DNA of 46,164 nt from Candidatus Aceula lacicola (GTDB lineage: Bacteria; Omnitrophota; Gorgyraeia; Zapsychrales; Aceulaceae). The stretch covers positions 1-46,164 of the forward strand of contig JAVCCC010000003.1 of NCBI GenBank assembly GCA_030765785.1, given 5' to 3'. Position 1 is the stretch's first letter. Every line of letters begins with the position of its first letter. The notes beneath the pieces are model-generated. The model was given only the letters and a program-made list of their open reading frames with translations, was not told the DNA's origin and searched no databases. The translations under genes and the position numbers were made by a program. This document shows positions 17,460 to 25,939 of this stretch, piece after piece.

Positions 17460-18209
17460 TTATTCAGAAATCTTTTCCATTTCTTCATCTGAAATGTCAA
17501 AATTTGCATAAACAGACTGAACATCTTCTTGATCTTCTAAAGCTTCCATTAAATTCAAAACCTGTTTTGCCTCATTGCCTTGGACTTTAACTGTCGAATT
17601 TGGAATCATAGTCACTTCACCAGAAGCTGTTTCAATGCCTTTTTCTTGGAGCGCAGTCTTCACAGCCTCAAAAGAAGAAGGATCTGTTGTGATTTCAAAA
17701 TTATCCCCTTCCACGATCATGTCTTCAGCACCTGCCTCCAAAATAATGTCCATCAACTGATCTTCTTGAGCTTTATCTTTAGAAATAACAATAAATCCTT
17801 TTTTTGTAAACATCCATGCCGTGCTTCCTGCTCCGGCTAAACTTCCATTCTTCTTGCTTAAAATATTTCGAATTTCTGCAACAGTTCGATTCTTATTATC
17901 TGTAATTGTTTCAACTAAAAGTGCAACACCACCTGGTGCATAACCTTCAAAAGCACCAGATTCATATATCACGCCTGGAAGTTCTCCCGTTCCTTTTTTG
18001 ATAGCATTATCAATATTGCTTGATGGCATATTGATAACTTTAGCTCGTTGCACAGCTGTACGTAAGCGAATATTCGTATCAAAACTTCCGCCACCTTCTT
18101 TTGCAGCCGTAATAATTTCACGAATAATTTTTGTAAACGCAGCGCCTCTTTTTGCGTCAGTTGCTGCCTTCTTATGCTTAATACTTGCCCATTTTGAATG
18201 TCCCGACAT
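17460..18209 (-). CDS. YebC/PmpR-family protein
   Basis: A 249-residue protein with the family signature at the N terminus (SGHSKWASIKHKKAATDAKRG), then AFTKIIREIITAAKEGG and the AYAPGGVALLVE-like block (GYAPGGVALLVETITDNKNRT). Members have been described as transcription regulators and more recently as factors acting on ribosome stalling at difficult sequences. A GGGAGG Shine-Dalgarno lies 8-9 bases before the ATG. The gene begins only 51 bases after the 3' end of rnpB with no terminator visible between them, so some transcription from upstream probably reaches it. It is the first gene of the long operon ending with plsY. Confidence 0.93.
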   Translation of the reverse strand: MSGHSKWASIKHKKAATDAKRGAAFTKIIREIITAAKEGGGSFDTNIRLRTAVQRAKVINMPSSNIDNAIKKGTGELPGVIYESGAFEGYAPGGVALLVETITDNKNRTVAEIRNILSKKNGSLAGAGSTAWMFTKKGFIVISKDKAQEDQLMDIILEAGAEDMIVEGDNFEITTDPSSFEAVKTALQEKGIETASGEVTMIPNSTVKVQGNEAKQVLNLMEALEDQEDVQSVYANFDISDEEMEKISE

Positions 18210-18260
18210 CTTGCGTTCCTCCCTTTTTTTATAATCGTTTTAATCGTTAAACAAACTTAA

Positions 18261-18605
18261 AAGAGCAGCCAATAAGCCGAGTTTTGTTTCCCTCGATTAT
18301 TTTATTGGCGAGGTGGTGATCATTCGACTAACTCTAGAAATTACTTTCCAGACTCTTGCGGCCTACCCGAGAATGATGACGAAACGGATCGCTTCGTTCT
18401 TGAAAAATCAAGATCTCCTCCTATTTGGCCTTGCTCCATGTAGAGATTGCGGCGTTTCACTCCCAGTAAAGGGCATCGTCACTGTAGCTCTAATCCTCCT
18501 CATCAAAAGATGAGTGTTCTGCGTTAACAGAATACATTATCCTCTGGAGCTCGGACTTTCCTCCCCAAAGCAAATCACTTCAGGGCGATCACTTAGGCTG
18601 CTCTT
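18261..18605 (-). ncRNA. rnpB: RNase P RNA (catalytic RNA of RNase P, bacterial type A-like)
   Basis: Read on the minus strand, this is the RNA that matures tRNA 5' ends. The conserved 5' core GGAGGAAAGTCCGAGCTCC lies at about 18541-18565. Other conserved blocks are the GAGCTACAGTGACGATG region, CCCTTTACTGGGAGTGAAACG, and the 3' core with the GGGTAGGCCGC block and ACTCGGCTTATTGG. The ends pair perfectly as helix P1 (AAGAGCAGCC with GGCTGCTCTT, 10 bp), fixing the boundaries to within a few bases. The 5' end overlaps the stop codon of the upstream RNase HI gene. Length is about 345 bases, within the usual range. Confidence 0.95.
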
Positions 18606-19002
18606 AATCTTTTAAAGAACCAGTCGCAAGCTTGTCAGCTTGCTTGTTCTGCTCTCGCGGAACATGCTTGACTTTTACGTCTTTGAATCCTTCTAGCAAA
18701 TGCATTGCCTGATCATATAAAAACTTTAAATTCTGACTCTTTATTTTATATTGTCCAGCAATCTGTCGACATACTAGCTCGCTATCCATAAAAACTTCTA
18801 GTGATTCTGCTTTTAGCTTCAATGCTTCCTGCAATCCAAAAACAAGAGCTGAATATTCTGCAATATTGTTTGTCGCATCACCAATTGGTTTCGAAATTTC
18901 TTTTACAATATGATCCCCATCTAAAATTGCAACGCCAATCCCAGCAGGACCCGGATTTCCCCGGCAAGCACCATCAACAAACATTCTTAACTTTTTGCTC
19001 AA
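18604..19002 (-). CDS. ribonuclease HI family protein
   Basis: A 132-residue RNase H-fold protein with all four acidic catalytic residues in place: Asp10 (MFVDGACRGNPGPAGIG), Glu49 (NNIAEYSAL), Asp73 (FMDSELV) and Asp123 (QADKLA). It belongs to the short RNase HI type that cuts RNA in RNA-DNA hybrids. The start is a TTG at 19002, preceded by GAGGAAG and overlapping the TGA stop of the zinc-ribbon gene, which indicates coupling; the first ATG would cost six residues. The stop codon overlaps the 5' helix of rnpB. Confidence 0.9.
   Translation of the reverse strand: MSKKLRMFVDGACRGNPGPAGIGVAILDGDHIVKEISKPIGDATNNIAEYSALVFGLQEALKLKAESLEVFMDSELVCRQIAGQYKIKSQNLKFLYDQAMHLLEGFKDVKVKHVPREQNKQADKLATGSLKD
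18610..18638 (-). promoter_or_regulatory. possible rnpB promoter inside the RNase HI gene
   Basis: Minus-strand CTGACA (18633-18638), a 17-base spacer and TTAAAA (18610-18615). The start point would be at about 18604, matching the 5' end fixed by helix P1. The -10 box is weak, so readthrough from the upstream gene may also supply the RNA. Confidence 0.4.
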
Positions 19003-19724
19003 AGCTCTTCCTCAATATAAAGAATTCTTGCACATGATTCGCAATAAATTAGCTGGTCATGTTTTTGAATCTCATTAACCTTCTGAGCCGGAACATTCAT
19101 ATAACAACCTGAACAAGACCCATTAGCAACCGGAACCATTGCCAGCCCTTCTTTGCCAACTAAAATACGCTCATATCGAGCTAATGATTCTGAACTAATG
19201 TCTCCAACCATTTGCTTACGCTTATTATCTAAAACCTTTACTTTTTCTTCCAAATCTTTGACCATATCTTCAACTTCTTTTTTCTGAGCTAAATATTTCT
19301 TTTCCTCTTCGACCAAATTTTCTTTTTCCTTCTGAATGCTTGTATCAGCATTATCAATTTCATCAAAAAGAATTAATATTTTTTCTTCAATAATTGATTT
19401 ATCTGCTTTTAAACTCTCTATTTCTGTCAATTTTGCTTTATATTCTTTGTTTGTCTTTAACTGAGAAAGTTGCCCATTATGCTTAAGAATGTCCTCTTCT
19501 TTTGCCTGAAGATCCACTTCTTTCCCTTTTCGCTCAACCTGTTTTGTTTTAAGCTGATCTTCCAAGACCTGCAGACCACTCTTTCTCCTCTCAAACTCAA
19601 CTTTAACCAAAGCAATTTCTTCAGGTTTTTCTTTTAAATTCTTTTTATGTTCATAAATTTCTTCATCAATCTTTTGAAGCTCAACAAGCCTTTTTATTTG
19701 ATCTCTTACAGACACTTCTGGCAT
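18999..19724 (-). CDS. coiled-coil protein with C4 zinc ribbon
   Basis: A 241-residue protein of the family often annotated as C4-type zinc ribbon domain protein. Residues 10-180 are a long, heptad-rich coiled coil (many Lys and Glu). The C-terminal domain has CSGCYMNVPAQKVNEI followed by YCESCARILY, giving two CxxC pairs that bind zinc. Members are thought to bind nucleic acid, but no reaction is established. It lies upstream of the RNase HI gene and overlaps its start. A weak GGGG Shine-Dalgarno precedes the ATG. The tRNA-like element and tRNA-Ile lie just upstream, so all may share one transcript. Confidence 0.88.
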   Translation of the reverse strand: MPEVSVRDQIKRLVELQKIDEEIYEHKKNLKEKPEEIALVKVEFERRKSGLQVLEDQLKTKQVERKGKEVDLQAKEEDILKHNGQLSQLKTNKEYKAKLTEIESLKADKSIIEEKILILFDEIDNADTSIQKEKENLVEEEKKYLAQKKEVEDMVKDLEEKVKVLDNKRKQMVGDISSESLARYERILVGKEGLAMVPVANGSCSGCYMNVPAQKVNEIQKHDQLIYCESCARILYIEEEL

Positions 19725-19750
19725 AAATAACCCCTATTTTTTATTTATAA

Positions 19751-19824
19751 TGGACACAAAAAACTTAAACCCTCAACCGTTGCGATACAATCGTACCGCT
19801 TTAACCAGCCCAAGCTGTGCGCCC
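19751..19824 (-). pseudogene. degenerate tRNA-like element (possible tRNA-Thr(UGU) relic)
   Basis: A 74-base segment starts 11 bases after tRNA-Ile and has tRNA outlines. A 7-bp acceptor helix (GGGCGCA with TGTGTCC, two G-U pairs) is followed by an A discriminator. A 4-bp D stem (GCTT with AAGC) encloses a loop with GG and a final A. A 7-base anticodon loop ATTGTAT has U33 and would read UGU. Defects are clear: the anticodon stem has two mismatches, the T stem is mostly G-U and one base short, and the T-loop lacks the usual TTC. It looks like a decayed tandem tRNA, though chance resemblance is possible. Confidence 0.35.
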
Positions 19825-19834
19825 CTAGTTAACC

Positions 19835-19909
19835 TGGGCCCACCAGGACTTGAACCTGGGACCAATTGATTATGAGTCAACTGCTCTGACCAGACTGAGC
19901 TATGGGCCC
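19835..19909 (-). tRNA. tRNA-Ile(CAU), lysidine-modified type
   Basis: A complete 75-base cloverleaf: acceptor GGGCCCA/TGGGCCC, D arm GCTC/GAGC, anticodon loop CTCATAA, 5-base variable loop, T arm CCAGG-TTCAAGT-CCTGG and discriminator A. CCA is not encoded. The anticodon is CAT. I read it as the isoleucine isoacceptor whose C34 becomes lysidine, rather than methionine, because the anticodon arm (GACTCATAATC) and the following TTGGTC match known tRNA-Ile2 genes. TilS would be needed from elsewhere in the genome. Confidence 0.85.
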
Positions 19910-19933
19910 GATACATATATATTCGTTATAATA

Positions 19934-19961
19934 ATTATACTAATATATCTTTATTAAACAA
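19934..19961 (-). promoter_or_regulatory. predicted tRNA promoter
   Basis: Minus-strand TTGTTT (19956-19961), a 16-base spacer and a perfect TATAAT (19934-19939). Transcription would start near 19927, about 18 bases before the mature tRNA 5' end. A second TGGTATACT extended -10 lies near 19980. Confidence 0.6.
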
Positions 19962-20056
19962 ATACTAAAATGAAAAGTTAGTATACCAGATTTTTTATCT
20001 ATTGTATAGGGAGTTTTGCGCGGATTAAAACTCAAAAACCTAGGGGGTCAAGTAGC

Positions 20057-20839
20057 TTATTTCTCGACTTTTTGAAGCTCAGCTTGTCTATCTTTTGCTA
20101 AGTCAGCATTCAAAAAAGAAGCATTTTTAGGTAAAACTAAATAAAACTTATCTAAATAATCAATTTCAATAACCGCATGGCTAATAGTTAAATCAAGAAT
20201 ATGCCCACCCTTTTTCCGATTGTCCTGTAAAAAATGCATATGATACTCTGGGACACCAATGCCTTTAACATAACTGGGCGAATAAAACCCGATTGCTGTC
20301 CCTTTTTTATCATGAAACTCAAAAACAACCTGATCCTTAACAACCTCAGCTAAAGGAGGATATGGCTTTTTTTGCTTAGGAACACTGCGAGCCTTAACAT
20401 AATTAAAATTACCTTTGATTTTAATCGCATAAAAAATGTTCTTCGTTGGAAGCAGCTTGTCTATAAACTGCTTGAGTTGATCAAAAGTAAGCTTCTTTTT
20501 GATAACAATTCTTTGCTCTGGCTTAAAAAAACAAACATCAGCAAAAGGAGTTTTTGTCGCCGAAGAAACGCGATAAGCCTTGCCATCGGTCTTAATCTGA
20601 TAAAATTGTCCATCTAAAGCAATCATTTCCCCATCAATGGCATCAAAAGTGCCAATTCCAAAATCACCATGCTTCTTAACCTCGCCAAACTTTATTTCCC
20701 CATCATAGGCTCCATCTAAAAGCGCATCAATCGTTGAAACTTGATAAAGCGTGTCTTTTGGTTTTTGTTCACATGAAGAAATTAAAAAAACAAAAAGAAC
20801 AGCAATAACAATAATCAAATATAATTTCTTTATTTTCAT
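20057..20839 (-). CDS. alpha-acetolactate decarboxylase with a lipoprotein signal
   Basis: A 260-residue protein matching the acetolactate decarboxylase (BudA/AlsD) family, which converts acetolactate to acetoin. Family blocks are YQVSTIDALLDGAYDGEIKFGE, KHGDFGIGTFDAIDGEMIALDG, KTPFADVCFF, and the zinc site EYHMHFLQDNRKKGGHILDL with its three histidines. Residues 1-23 form a lipoprotein signal peptide ending in the lipobox LISSC (Cys23). An exported, lipid-anchored form is unusual for an enzyme whose substrate is made in the cytoplasm, although secreted versions are known. It has its own extended -10 promoter and a good AGAGGA Shine-Dalgarno. No acetolactate synthase is nearby. Confidence 0.88.
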   Translation of the reverse strand: MKIKKLYLIIVIAVLFVFLISSCEQKPKDTLYQVSTIDALLDGAYDGEIKFGEVKKHGDFGIGTFDAIDGEMIALDGQFYQIKTDGKAYRVSSATKTPFADVCFFKPEQRIVIKKKLTFDQLKQFIDKLLPTKNIFYAIKIKGNFNYVKARSVPKQKKPYPPLAEVVKDQVVFEFHDKKGTAIGFYSPSYVKGIGVPEYHMHFLQDNRKKGGHILDLTISHAVIEIDYLDKFYLVLPKNASFLNADLAKDRQAELQKVEK

Positions 20840-20861
20840 AAAAATCCTCTCGATGGCTAAT

Positions 20862-20870
20862 ATTATACCA
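20862..20870 (-). promoter_or_regulatory. extended -10 promoter of the acetolactate decarboxylase gene
   Basis: Minus-strand TGGTATAAT (TGn plus perfect TATAAT) about 23 bases before the start codon; no good -35 box is seen. It lies between the rpoD terminator and the gene, indicating independent transcription. Confidence 0.6.
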
Positions 20871-20899
20871 AAATTGTCCTTAAATAAAATAATGTTTTA

Positions 20900-20935
20900 T
20901 AAAAAGGGCCTATTTTCATAATTGAAAATAGGCCC
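20900..20935 (-). terminator. rho-independent terminator after rpoD
   Basis: Minus-strand hairpin with a 13-bp stem (GGGCCTATTTTCA pairs with TGAAAATAGGCCC across a short loop) followed by TTTTTAT, 33 bases after the rpoD stop. It ends the cvpA-nif3-dnaG-rpoD operon. Confidence 0.9.
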
Positions 20936-20968
20936 TCTAATTTCTTTTAAAAAAACAAGAAACGATAC

Positions 20969-22555
20969 TTATAATAATCCGTCTCCCTCTTTAATCGTCA
21001 TATCTAAAAACGTCTTAAGACGACGAGATCGCGTTGGATGGCGTAACTTTCGAAGCGCCTTTGATTCGATCTGACGAACACGCTCGCGCGTAACCTTAAA
21101 AACACTTCCCACCTCTTCCAAAGTTCTTGTTGAGCCATCTTTGATTCCAAAACGAAGCTCTAGGATCTGCTTTTCTCGATCATCTAGCGTTTCTAAAACT
21201 TCCATAATTTCTTCTTTCAGCATCGAATGCACAGTTGCATTTGCCGGCGAAACAGCTTTTTTATCTTCAATAAAATCACCAAAATGCGTATCGCCTTCAT
21301 CGCCAATTGGCGTTTGAAGAGAAATTGGAACCTGTGATATTTTTAAAATTTCCTTAACCTTAGTAACCGGCAAGTGCATTTGCTTTGAAATTTCTTTTGG
21401 TGTTGGCTCTCGCCCAGAATCTTGAACAAACAAACGTGAAACACGAATAATTTTATTAATCGTTTCTGTCATGTGCACAGGAATGCGTATTGTTCTCGCC
21501 TGATCTGCAATTGAACGAGTAATCGCCTGACGAATCCACCATGTGGCATATGTTGAAAATTTATATCCTCTTTGATATTCAAACTTTTCAACAGCACGAA
21601 TCAGACCCATGTTTCCTTCTTGAATCAAATCTAAGAAAGATAGTCCACGATTGATATACTTCTTCGCAATACTCACAACTAATCTTAAGTTTGCCTCAAC
21701 CAACGCTTTTTTTGCCTTATTAAATCGCACCTGCCTCATGCGAATAATGCGCATTTCCGTCTTAGCACGCTTTAAAGGCTCTCCTAATTCTTTTAAAAGC
21801 TCAGTGCGCTGCTTTCGAATTTCAGTTATTTTAGGAATTTTCTTATTTAATTTAAGAGATCGATCAATGCGATCAATTTTCTTAATAATCAACTTAATTT
21901 TTTTAACCATTACCTCATTAACATTCGACGTTAGCTTAAATTCAGCAATAATCTTTGCAGATTTCTCTGTGCCTTTTCTTGAATGACGCGCCTTCTTAAG
22001 CAATCTTCTTAAATCGCGTATTAATTTCTGACGACGTTCAAGCTCATCTTTAACAACATCTTCAACATTAGTCTCTTCTTTTAATACACTGCTAATAATG
22101 CCGATCGCTTCTTGACGAGCAAAGTTCATCACAAAAAGAGCTTCCGCAAACTTATTTTCTGCTTCTTCAATTCGCTTTGCTAAAAGAATTTCTTTTTCTC
22201 GTGTCAAAAGAGAGATGGAGCCCATCTGTTTTAAATACATTTTGACAGGATCGTCTAGCGGAATAAATTTATCACTATATGTCACTTCTTCTTTTTCTTC
22301 TGGTTCATCAGCCCTTCGCATATCGCGAACCCTCGGTCCAACTTCTGCTTTTCCATCCTCTTCTGAACTAACAATGCGAATGCCTCTACTCTCTAAAGAG
22401 TCAAACACTTGATCAATTTCATCCGAAGATTCAATATCCTTAGCCATCGTATCGTTGACTTCATCATAGGTTAGAAACCCTTTGTTTTTACCAAGGGTGA
22501 CTAGCTTTTCAAAGCCCTCTTGAATGCCTTTTTGCTTAACGACTTTCTTTCTCAT
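20969..22555 (-). CDS. rpoD: primary RNA polymerase sigma factor (sigma-70)
   Basis: A 528-residue group 1 sigma factor. An N-terminal region 1.1-like domain (residues 5-65) and an acidic linker are followed by region 1.2 ([20 protein letters not shown]) and a helical non-conserved segment. Region 2 carries the core-binding and -10 reading motifs ([42 protein letters not shown]). Region 3 follows ([14 protein letters not shown]), then region 4 with its helix-turn-helix ([30 protein letters not shown]). It overlaps dnaG by ATGA, the conserved dnaG-rpoD order of the macromolecular synthesis operon. Its predicted target promoters with TTGACA and TATAAT boxes are common in this window. Confidence 0.98.
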   Translation of the reverse strand: MRKKVVKQKGIQEGFEKLVTLGKNKGFLTYDEVNDTMAKDIESSDEIDQVFDSLESRGIRIVSSEEDGKAEVGPRVRDMRRADEPEEKEEVTYSDKFIPLDDPVKMYLKQMGSISLLTREKEILLAKRIEEAENKFAEALFVMNFARQEAIGIISSVLKEETNVEDVVKDELERRQKLIRDLRRLLKKARHSRKGTEKSAKIIAEFKLTSNVNEVMVKKIKLIIKKIDRIDRSLKLNKKIPKITEIRKQRTELLKELGEPLKRAKTEMRIIRMRQVRFNKAKKALVEANLRLVVSIAKKYINRGLSFLDLIQEGNMGLIRAVEKFEYQRGYKFSTYATWWIRQAITRSIADQARTIRIPVHMTETINKIIRVSRLFVQDSGREPTPKEISKQMHLPVTKVKEILKISQVPISLQTPIGDEGDTHFGDFIEDKKAVSPANATVHSMLKEEIMEVLETLDDREKQILELRFGIKDGSTRTLEEVGSVFKVTRERVRQIESKALRKLRHPTRSRRLKTFLDMTIKEGDGLL

Positions 22556-24324
22556 TGATTACCTCTTATTAATTGATTAAATTTCTGTTTCAAATCTTCT
22601 AAACGCTCATGATCACCATCTGTTTCAGCTTGCTGAATTTGAAAACATAAATCCTTTCGCTGAATCTTTACCCGGTCACCCTTAATGCGATTAATAAAAT
22701 CTTTCTTTAAAATCTCTTTATCAGCTGACTCAAAATCACTCGACGCCATTAACCCTGAAATAAACTGGATCGTTTCTTGATCATTAAAAAAATGAACTAA
22801 ACTTGCCGTATTAAAATCTTTTTGTGTTTTTGATAAATCAAAAATATGCTCTATAATCGGACGCACCTGATCATCTTGAAAATCCTCAATATCAACTTCT
22901 TCAAGAACAGATGGAATCATGTGTTCTTCTTCAAGCAATAAACGCAATAAGTTTCTCTCAACAATACGTATCGAAGCTTTCTGAATCTTCTTTTTTGCAA
23001 CCTCTGGTTCTCCCGACAATACACCCTTAATCTTTCCTAACTCAACAAACAATGCGCCTTCTGAAACCGATAATCTTCGTGCTAACTTCTTAACATATTC
23101 TTGCTTAATAACTTCATTTCTAAATTTCTGAATTGTTGCCAACATCTCTGCAGAAATACGCGCTTTTCCTTCAACAGTCTTCGCATCATAACGTCTCGAT
23201 AACACATCCATCTTATAATCAAATAATGTTTGAGCCGAAAGAACTTGTTCTTTAAACTTCTCAATACCGGCTTCATGCACAAACGAATCTGGATCTTTTC
23301 CCTCTTCAAGAGAAACAACTTTTACATTCATTCCTTCTTCGATTAACAAGTCAAGACTACGCAACATTGCAAGCTCCCCTGCATTATCCGCATCAAACAA
23401 CATAACAACGTTCTCTGTATATCGACGAATCAAACGAATCTGTTCCGTCGTTAATGCTGTTCCAAGTGACGCTACAATGTTTTCAAAACCTTCTTGAAAC
23501 GGTGTCAAGAAATCCATGTATCCTTCAACAACAACAACATAATCTTCTTTCGCAACAGCACTCTTTGATAAATGAAATCCATACAAATGTTCACCCTTAA
23601 CATAAACAGGTGTTTCTGGCGAATTAATATATTTTGCCGTTGTATCTTTTTCCATTGCACGTGCGCCAAAACCAATGCAACGTGAACGAATATCAAAGAT
23701 CGGGAAAATAATGCGACCGCGAAAACGATCATAAAATCCTTGTCCGCGTTCTTTCGCAACCACAAGTCCAGACTTCTCCATGTTAGAAAGATTAATATCC
23801 TTTGATCGCAAAAAAGAAATCAAATTATCCCAACCATCTGGCGCAAATCCAAGCTTAAGCTTTTGCGCTGTTTCTAGACGAATACCACGCGCTTGAAGAT
23901 ACTCTTTCGCTTTATCAGAACCTTTATCTCCTCGCACCAAAATATCATGAAAAAATTCACTCGTTAGCTCATTACTTTTAAAAACAACTTCTTTAAGACT
24001 TTTTGTTTTTCCACCTAATTCACTATTCGTTTCTGGAATAAAAATACCAGCACGCTGTGCCAGTTGACGCAATGCCATTGGAAAATCTACGTGATCATGC
24101 TGCATCACAAAACTAACAACATTGCCTCCTGCCCCACAACCAAAACAATGAAAAATTTGTTTATCTCGATTCACAACAAACGATGGTGTCTTTTCATTAT
24201 GAAACGGACAACAAGCTTTAAAATTTCTTCCTGCTTTCTTAAGAGAAAGATATTCAGATATGATCTCAACAATGTCGCTTCGATCTAATACTTGACTAAT
24301 TATTTCGTCTGGAATTAATCCCAT
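22552..24324 (-). CDS. dnaG: DNA primase
   Basis: A 590-residue bacterial primase that makes RNA primers at the replication fork. The N-terminal CHC2 zinc finger is Cys39, His42, Cys60, Cys63 ([12 protein letters not shown] and HCFGCGAGG). The catalytic core includes the GFAPDGW region and [14 protein letters not shown]. The TOPRIM acidic residues are in [10 protein letters not shown] and [12 protein letters not shown]. The C-terminal third is the variable helicase-binding domain. It is the third gene of the operon, abutting nif3 upstream and overlapping rpoD downstream. Confidence 0.97.
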   Translation of the reverse strand: MGLIPDEIISQVLDRSDIVEIISEYLSLKKAGRNFKACCPFHNEKTPSFVVNRDKQIFHCFGCGAGGNVVSFVMQHDHVDFPMALRQLAQRAGIFIPETNSELGGKTKSLKEVVFKSNELTSEFFHDILVRGDKGSDKAKEYLQARGIRLETAQKLKLGFAPDGWDNLISFLRSKDINLSNMEKSGLVVAKERGQGFYDRFRGRIIFPIFDIRSRCIGFGARAMEKDTTAKYINSPETPVYVKGEHLYGFHLSKSAVAKEDYVVVVEGYMDFLTPFQEGFENIVASLGTALTTEQIRLIRRYTENVVMLFDADNAGELAMLRSLDLLIEEGMNVKVVSLEEGKDPDSFVHEAGIEKFKEQVLSAQTLFDYKMDVLSRRYDAKTVEGKARISAEMLATIQKFRNEVIKQEYVKKLARRLSVSEGALFVELGKIKGVLSGEPEVAKKKIQKASIRIVERNLLRLLLEEEHMIPSVLEEVDIEDFQDDQVRPIIEHIFDLSKTQKDFNTASLVHFFNDQETIQFISGLMASSDFESADKEILKKDFINRIKGDRVKIQRKDLCFQIQQAETDGDHERLEDLKQKFNQLIRGNQ

Positions 24325-25280
24325 TATCGCTTTACTCTCTTAAATCCTGAACATTCAATAAATTCTATCTTCTTTGCTTTTTTCTCTAACTTATCAAACA
24401 AAAGATTTAGCCCTAAATTATCACTCGCAATGTGACCCGCAATAATAACATGCAAATGTTCTGATTTGATTTTCTTAAAATGTCTCTCCGACATATGCAT
24501 TCCAAGTAAAGTGTTAACACCCGCTTGGGACAATCGCGCAAAAGCATCACCAGAACCTTCTGTTCCTCCTGTCATATCCAAAACGATCTTTCCAGCTTTA
24601 TCGTCAGGCTTCCCAACTAAAACTTTAGGTCCAGCTTTATAACAAGAAGCCTGCCTGTACTCTGGTTCTTTAAGCAAAAGGCCAACAACATTTTTAAGTG
24701 TCTTCGGCTTTTTTTGATTCATAATCTTTTGCAAATATTGAGCAACATGATTATCTGCCGGCGTATGGCAACACATTAAAGGTATTCCAAGTTGTCTTGC
24801 AGCATCCACAGCGCGCAAATGATTTACAGAGTGCAAACTTCGCTCAACTTGCTCAATGCGCTCTTTCATCAACGTTTCAGCAATTTCTTCCTTAATTCCC
24901 AGAGACGACAAAAGCGCTGTATGAATTTCCATAACTTCGTAAAGTCCGGCTAATGCAATTCCTAAAGGATGATGCGAAATAACCAAATCTATCTTCTTAT
25001 CTTTTGAAGAAAGTCGATCCGCCAAAAGAATTTCATCAACACCGATGTCAACACCAACTAAGGCTCGCTTAACTTCAATATTAAAATTGCCGAATAAAAT
25101 GCGCGTATCTGCATATGGATTAACTAAATTTTCTTTATCAAAGAACTTTTTCGACAAGCCTTTTAGCTTGCAATATTCTTGTTTTGCCAAAGACAACTTC
25201 TTCTGAATCTGCGTTTTAGTTCGCACATCCTCGGCAATGCCTTGTGTAATAATGAATTGGTAAATTTCGTTTAGTTTCAA
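24324..25280 (-). CDS. Nif3-like dinuclear metal-centre protein
   Basis: A 318-residue member of the Nif3/YqfO (DUF34) family. Metal-binding positions are visible in LVISHHPLGIALAG (two His) and, near the C terminus, MHMSERHFKKIKSEHLHVIIAGHIASDN. About 60 N-terminal residues (KTQIQKKLSLAKQEYCKLKG) precede the usual fold start. The function of the family is unsettled; some members are listed as GTP cyclohydrolase I type 2 homologues without firm proof. The apparent start is TTG at 25280: a stop codon lies just upstream in frame, no ATG is close, and no Shine-Dalgarno is seen. It lies between cvpA and dnaG and its stop overlaps the dnaG start. Confidence 0.85.
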   Translation of the reverse strand: MKLNEIYQFIITQGIAEDVRTKTQIQKKLSLAKQEYCKLKGLSKKFFDKENLVNPYADTRILFGNFNIEVKRALVGVDIGVDEILLADRLSSKDKKIDLVISHHPLGIALAGLYEVMEIHTALLSSLGIKEEIAETLMKERIEQVERSLHSVNHLRAVDAARQLGIPLMCCHTPADNHVAQYLQKIMNQKKPKTLKNVVGLLLKEPEYRQASCYKAGPKVLVGKPDDKAGKIVLDMTGGTEGSGDAFARLSQAGVNTLLGMHMSERHFKKIKSEHLHVIIAGHIASDNLGLNLLFDKLEKKAKKIEFIECSGFKRVKR

Positions 25281-25289
25281 TGTATAATT

Positions 25290-25862
25290 CTATTTCTTTA
25301 GAGAATCTTTTTTATGAGACAATACGTCTTGGTTAATTCTTTCTTTTGGAAAATACTTAGCAATGATCCCATTAAAGGTAGTTCGATAAACAGTCGGCGC
25401 AATCTTAGCAAGCCGAGAAGAGCTAAAAGACGAACCAATGTTTCTAATCACATACTCACTTCCCGTTGTGCGCATAAACCACAGAGCAAGACTGCAAATC
25501 AACAATCCTTGAAAGATTGCAACAACCAGTCCTCCTCCTTTATCAAATAACGATCTCGCCTCAATCTTCAAAAGAGTATGAATTCCAAATCGAACCAACT
25601 TAGCAACAATGGCTGTCAGAATCCATAAAAAAACAAATGCGAGACTATTAGCAAGCGTAGATTTAAAGAATATTTTACTTTCTAAGAAGTTACCAAGAGC
25701 CGGATAGTACTGGAAAATAATAAAAATAGAAAGAAAAAGACCAAGCAAATGAAGCATCTCATCAGCAAATCCACGCTTTATACCAATATAAAGCGACCGA
25801 ATTATCAACGCCGCCATAACAAGGTCAATCCAATTAAAAGTACGTATAATCTGTAATATCAT
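25290..25862 (-). CDS. CvpA-family membrane protein
   Basis: A 190-residue protein with about four hydrophobic helices. The CvpA-type start (FNWIDLVMAALIIRSLYIGIKRGFADEMLHLLGLFLSIF) carries the DxxxxxxxxxRxxxGxxxG pattern, and a second block LVRFGIHTLLKIEARSLFDKGGGLVVAIFQGLLICSLALWF resembles the conserved third and fourth segments. CvpA was named for colicin V production; its general role is unclear but links to envelope integrity have been proposed. It is the promoter-proximal gene of the operon, with a very short leader (about 28 bases) and no evident Shine-Dalgarno. Confidence 0.8.
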   Translation of the reverse strand: MILQIIRTFNWIDLVMAALIIRSLYIGIKRGFADEMLHLLGLFLSIFIIFQYYPALGNFLESKIFFKSTLANSLAFVFLWILTAIVAKLVRFGIHTLLKIEARSLFDKGGGLVVAIFQGLLICSLALWFMRTTGSEYVIRNIGSSFSSSRLAKIAPTVYRTTFNGIIAKYFPKERINQDVLSHKKDSLKK

Positions 25863-25896
25863 ATAGAAATAATTGCAATAGGATTAAAGTTGCCAA

Positions 25897-25925
25897 AGTA
25901 TAACATATGCTTTGGGGGATGTCAA
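25897..25925 (-). promoter_or_regulatory. promoter P1 of cvpA-nif3-dnaG-rpoD
   Basis: Minus-strand consensus TTGACA (25920-25925), 17-base spacer, TATACT (25897-25902). The palindrome at 25924-25939 touches the -35 box by two bases. Start point near 25890. Confidence 0.75.
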
Positions 25926-25939
25926 GAAAGCGCTTTCTT
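25924..25939. promoter_or_regulatory. operator-like palindrome between tandem promoters
   Basis: Perfect 16-bp palindrome AAGAAAGCGCTTTCTT. It covers the predicted start of P2 and abuts the -35 box of P1, a good place to repress one or both. The same core occurs at 6815-6832 and 6955-6972. The central GCGC with A/T-rich flanks resembles LacI-family operators; the regulator is not identified. Confidence 0.5.

Noticed and set aside
18313-18513. Plus-strand 66-codon open frame
   Set aside because: It lies entirely within the antisense of rnpB, whose conserved core and helix P1 explain the sequence.
19980-20050. GAGTTTT/AAAACTC hairpin after the acetolactate decarboxylase gene as terminator
   Set aside because: The stem is only 7 bp and no T-run follows on the minus strand; too weak to list.
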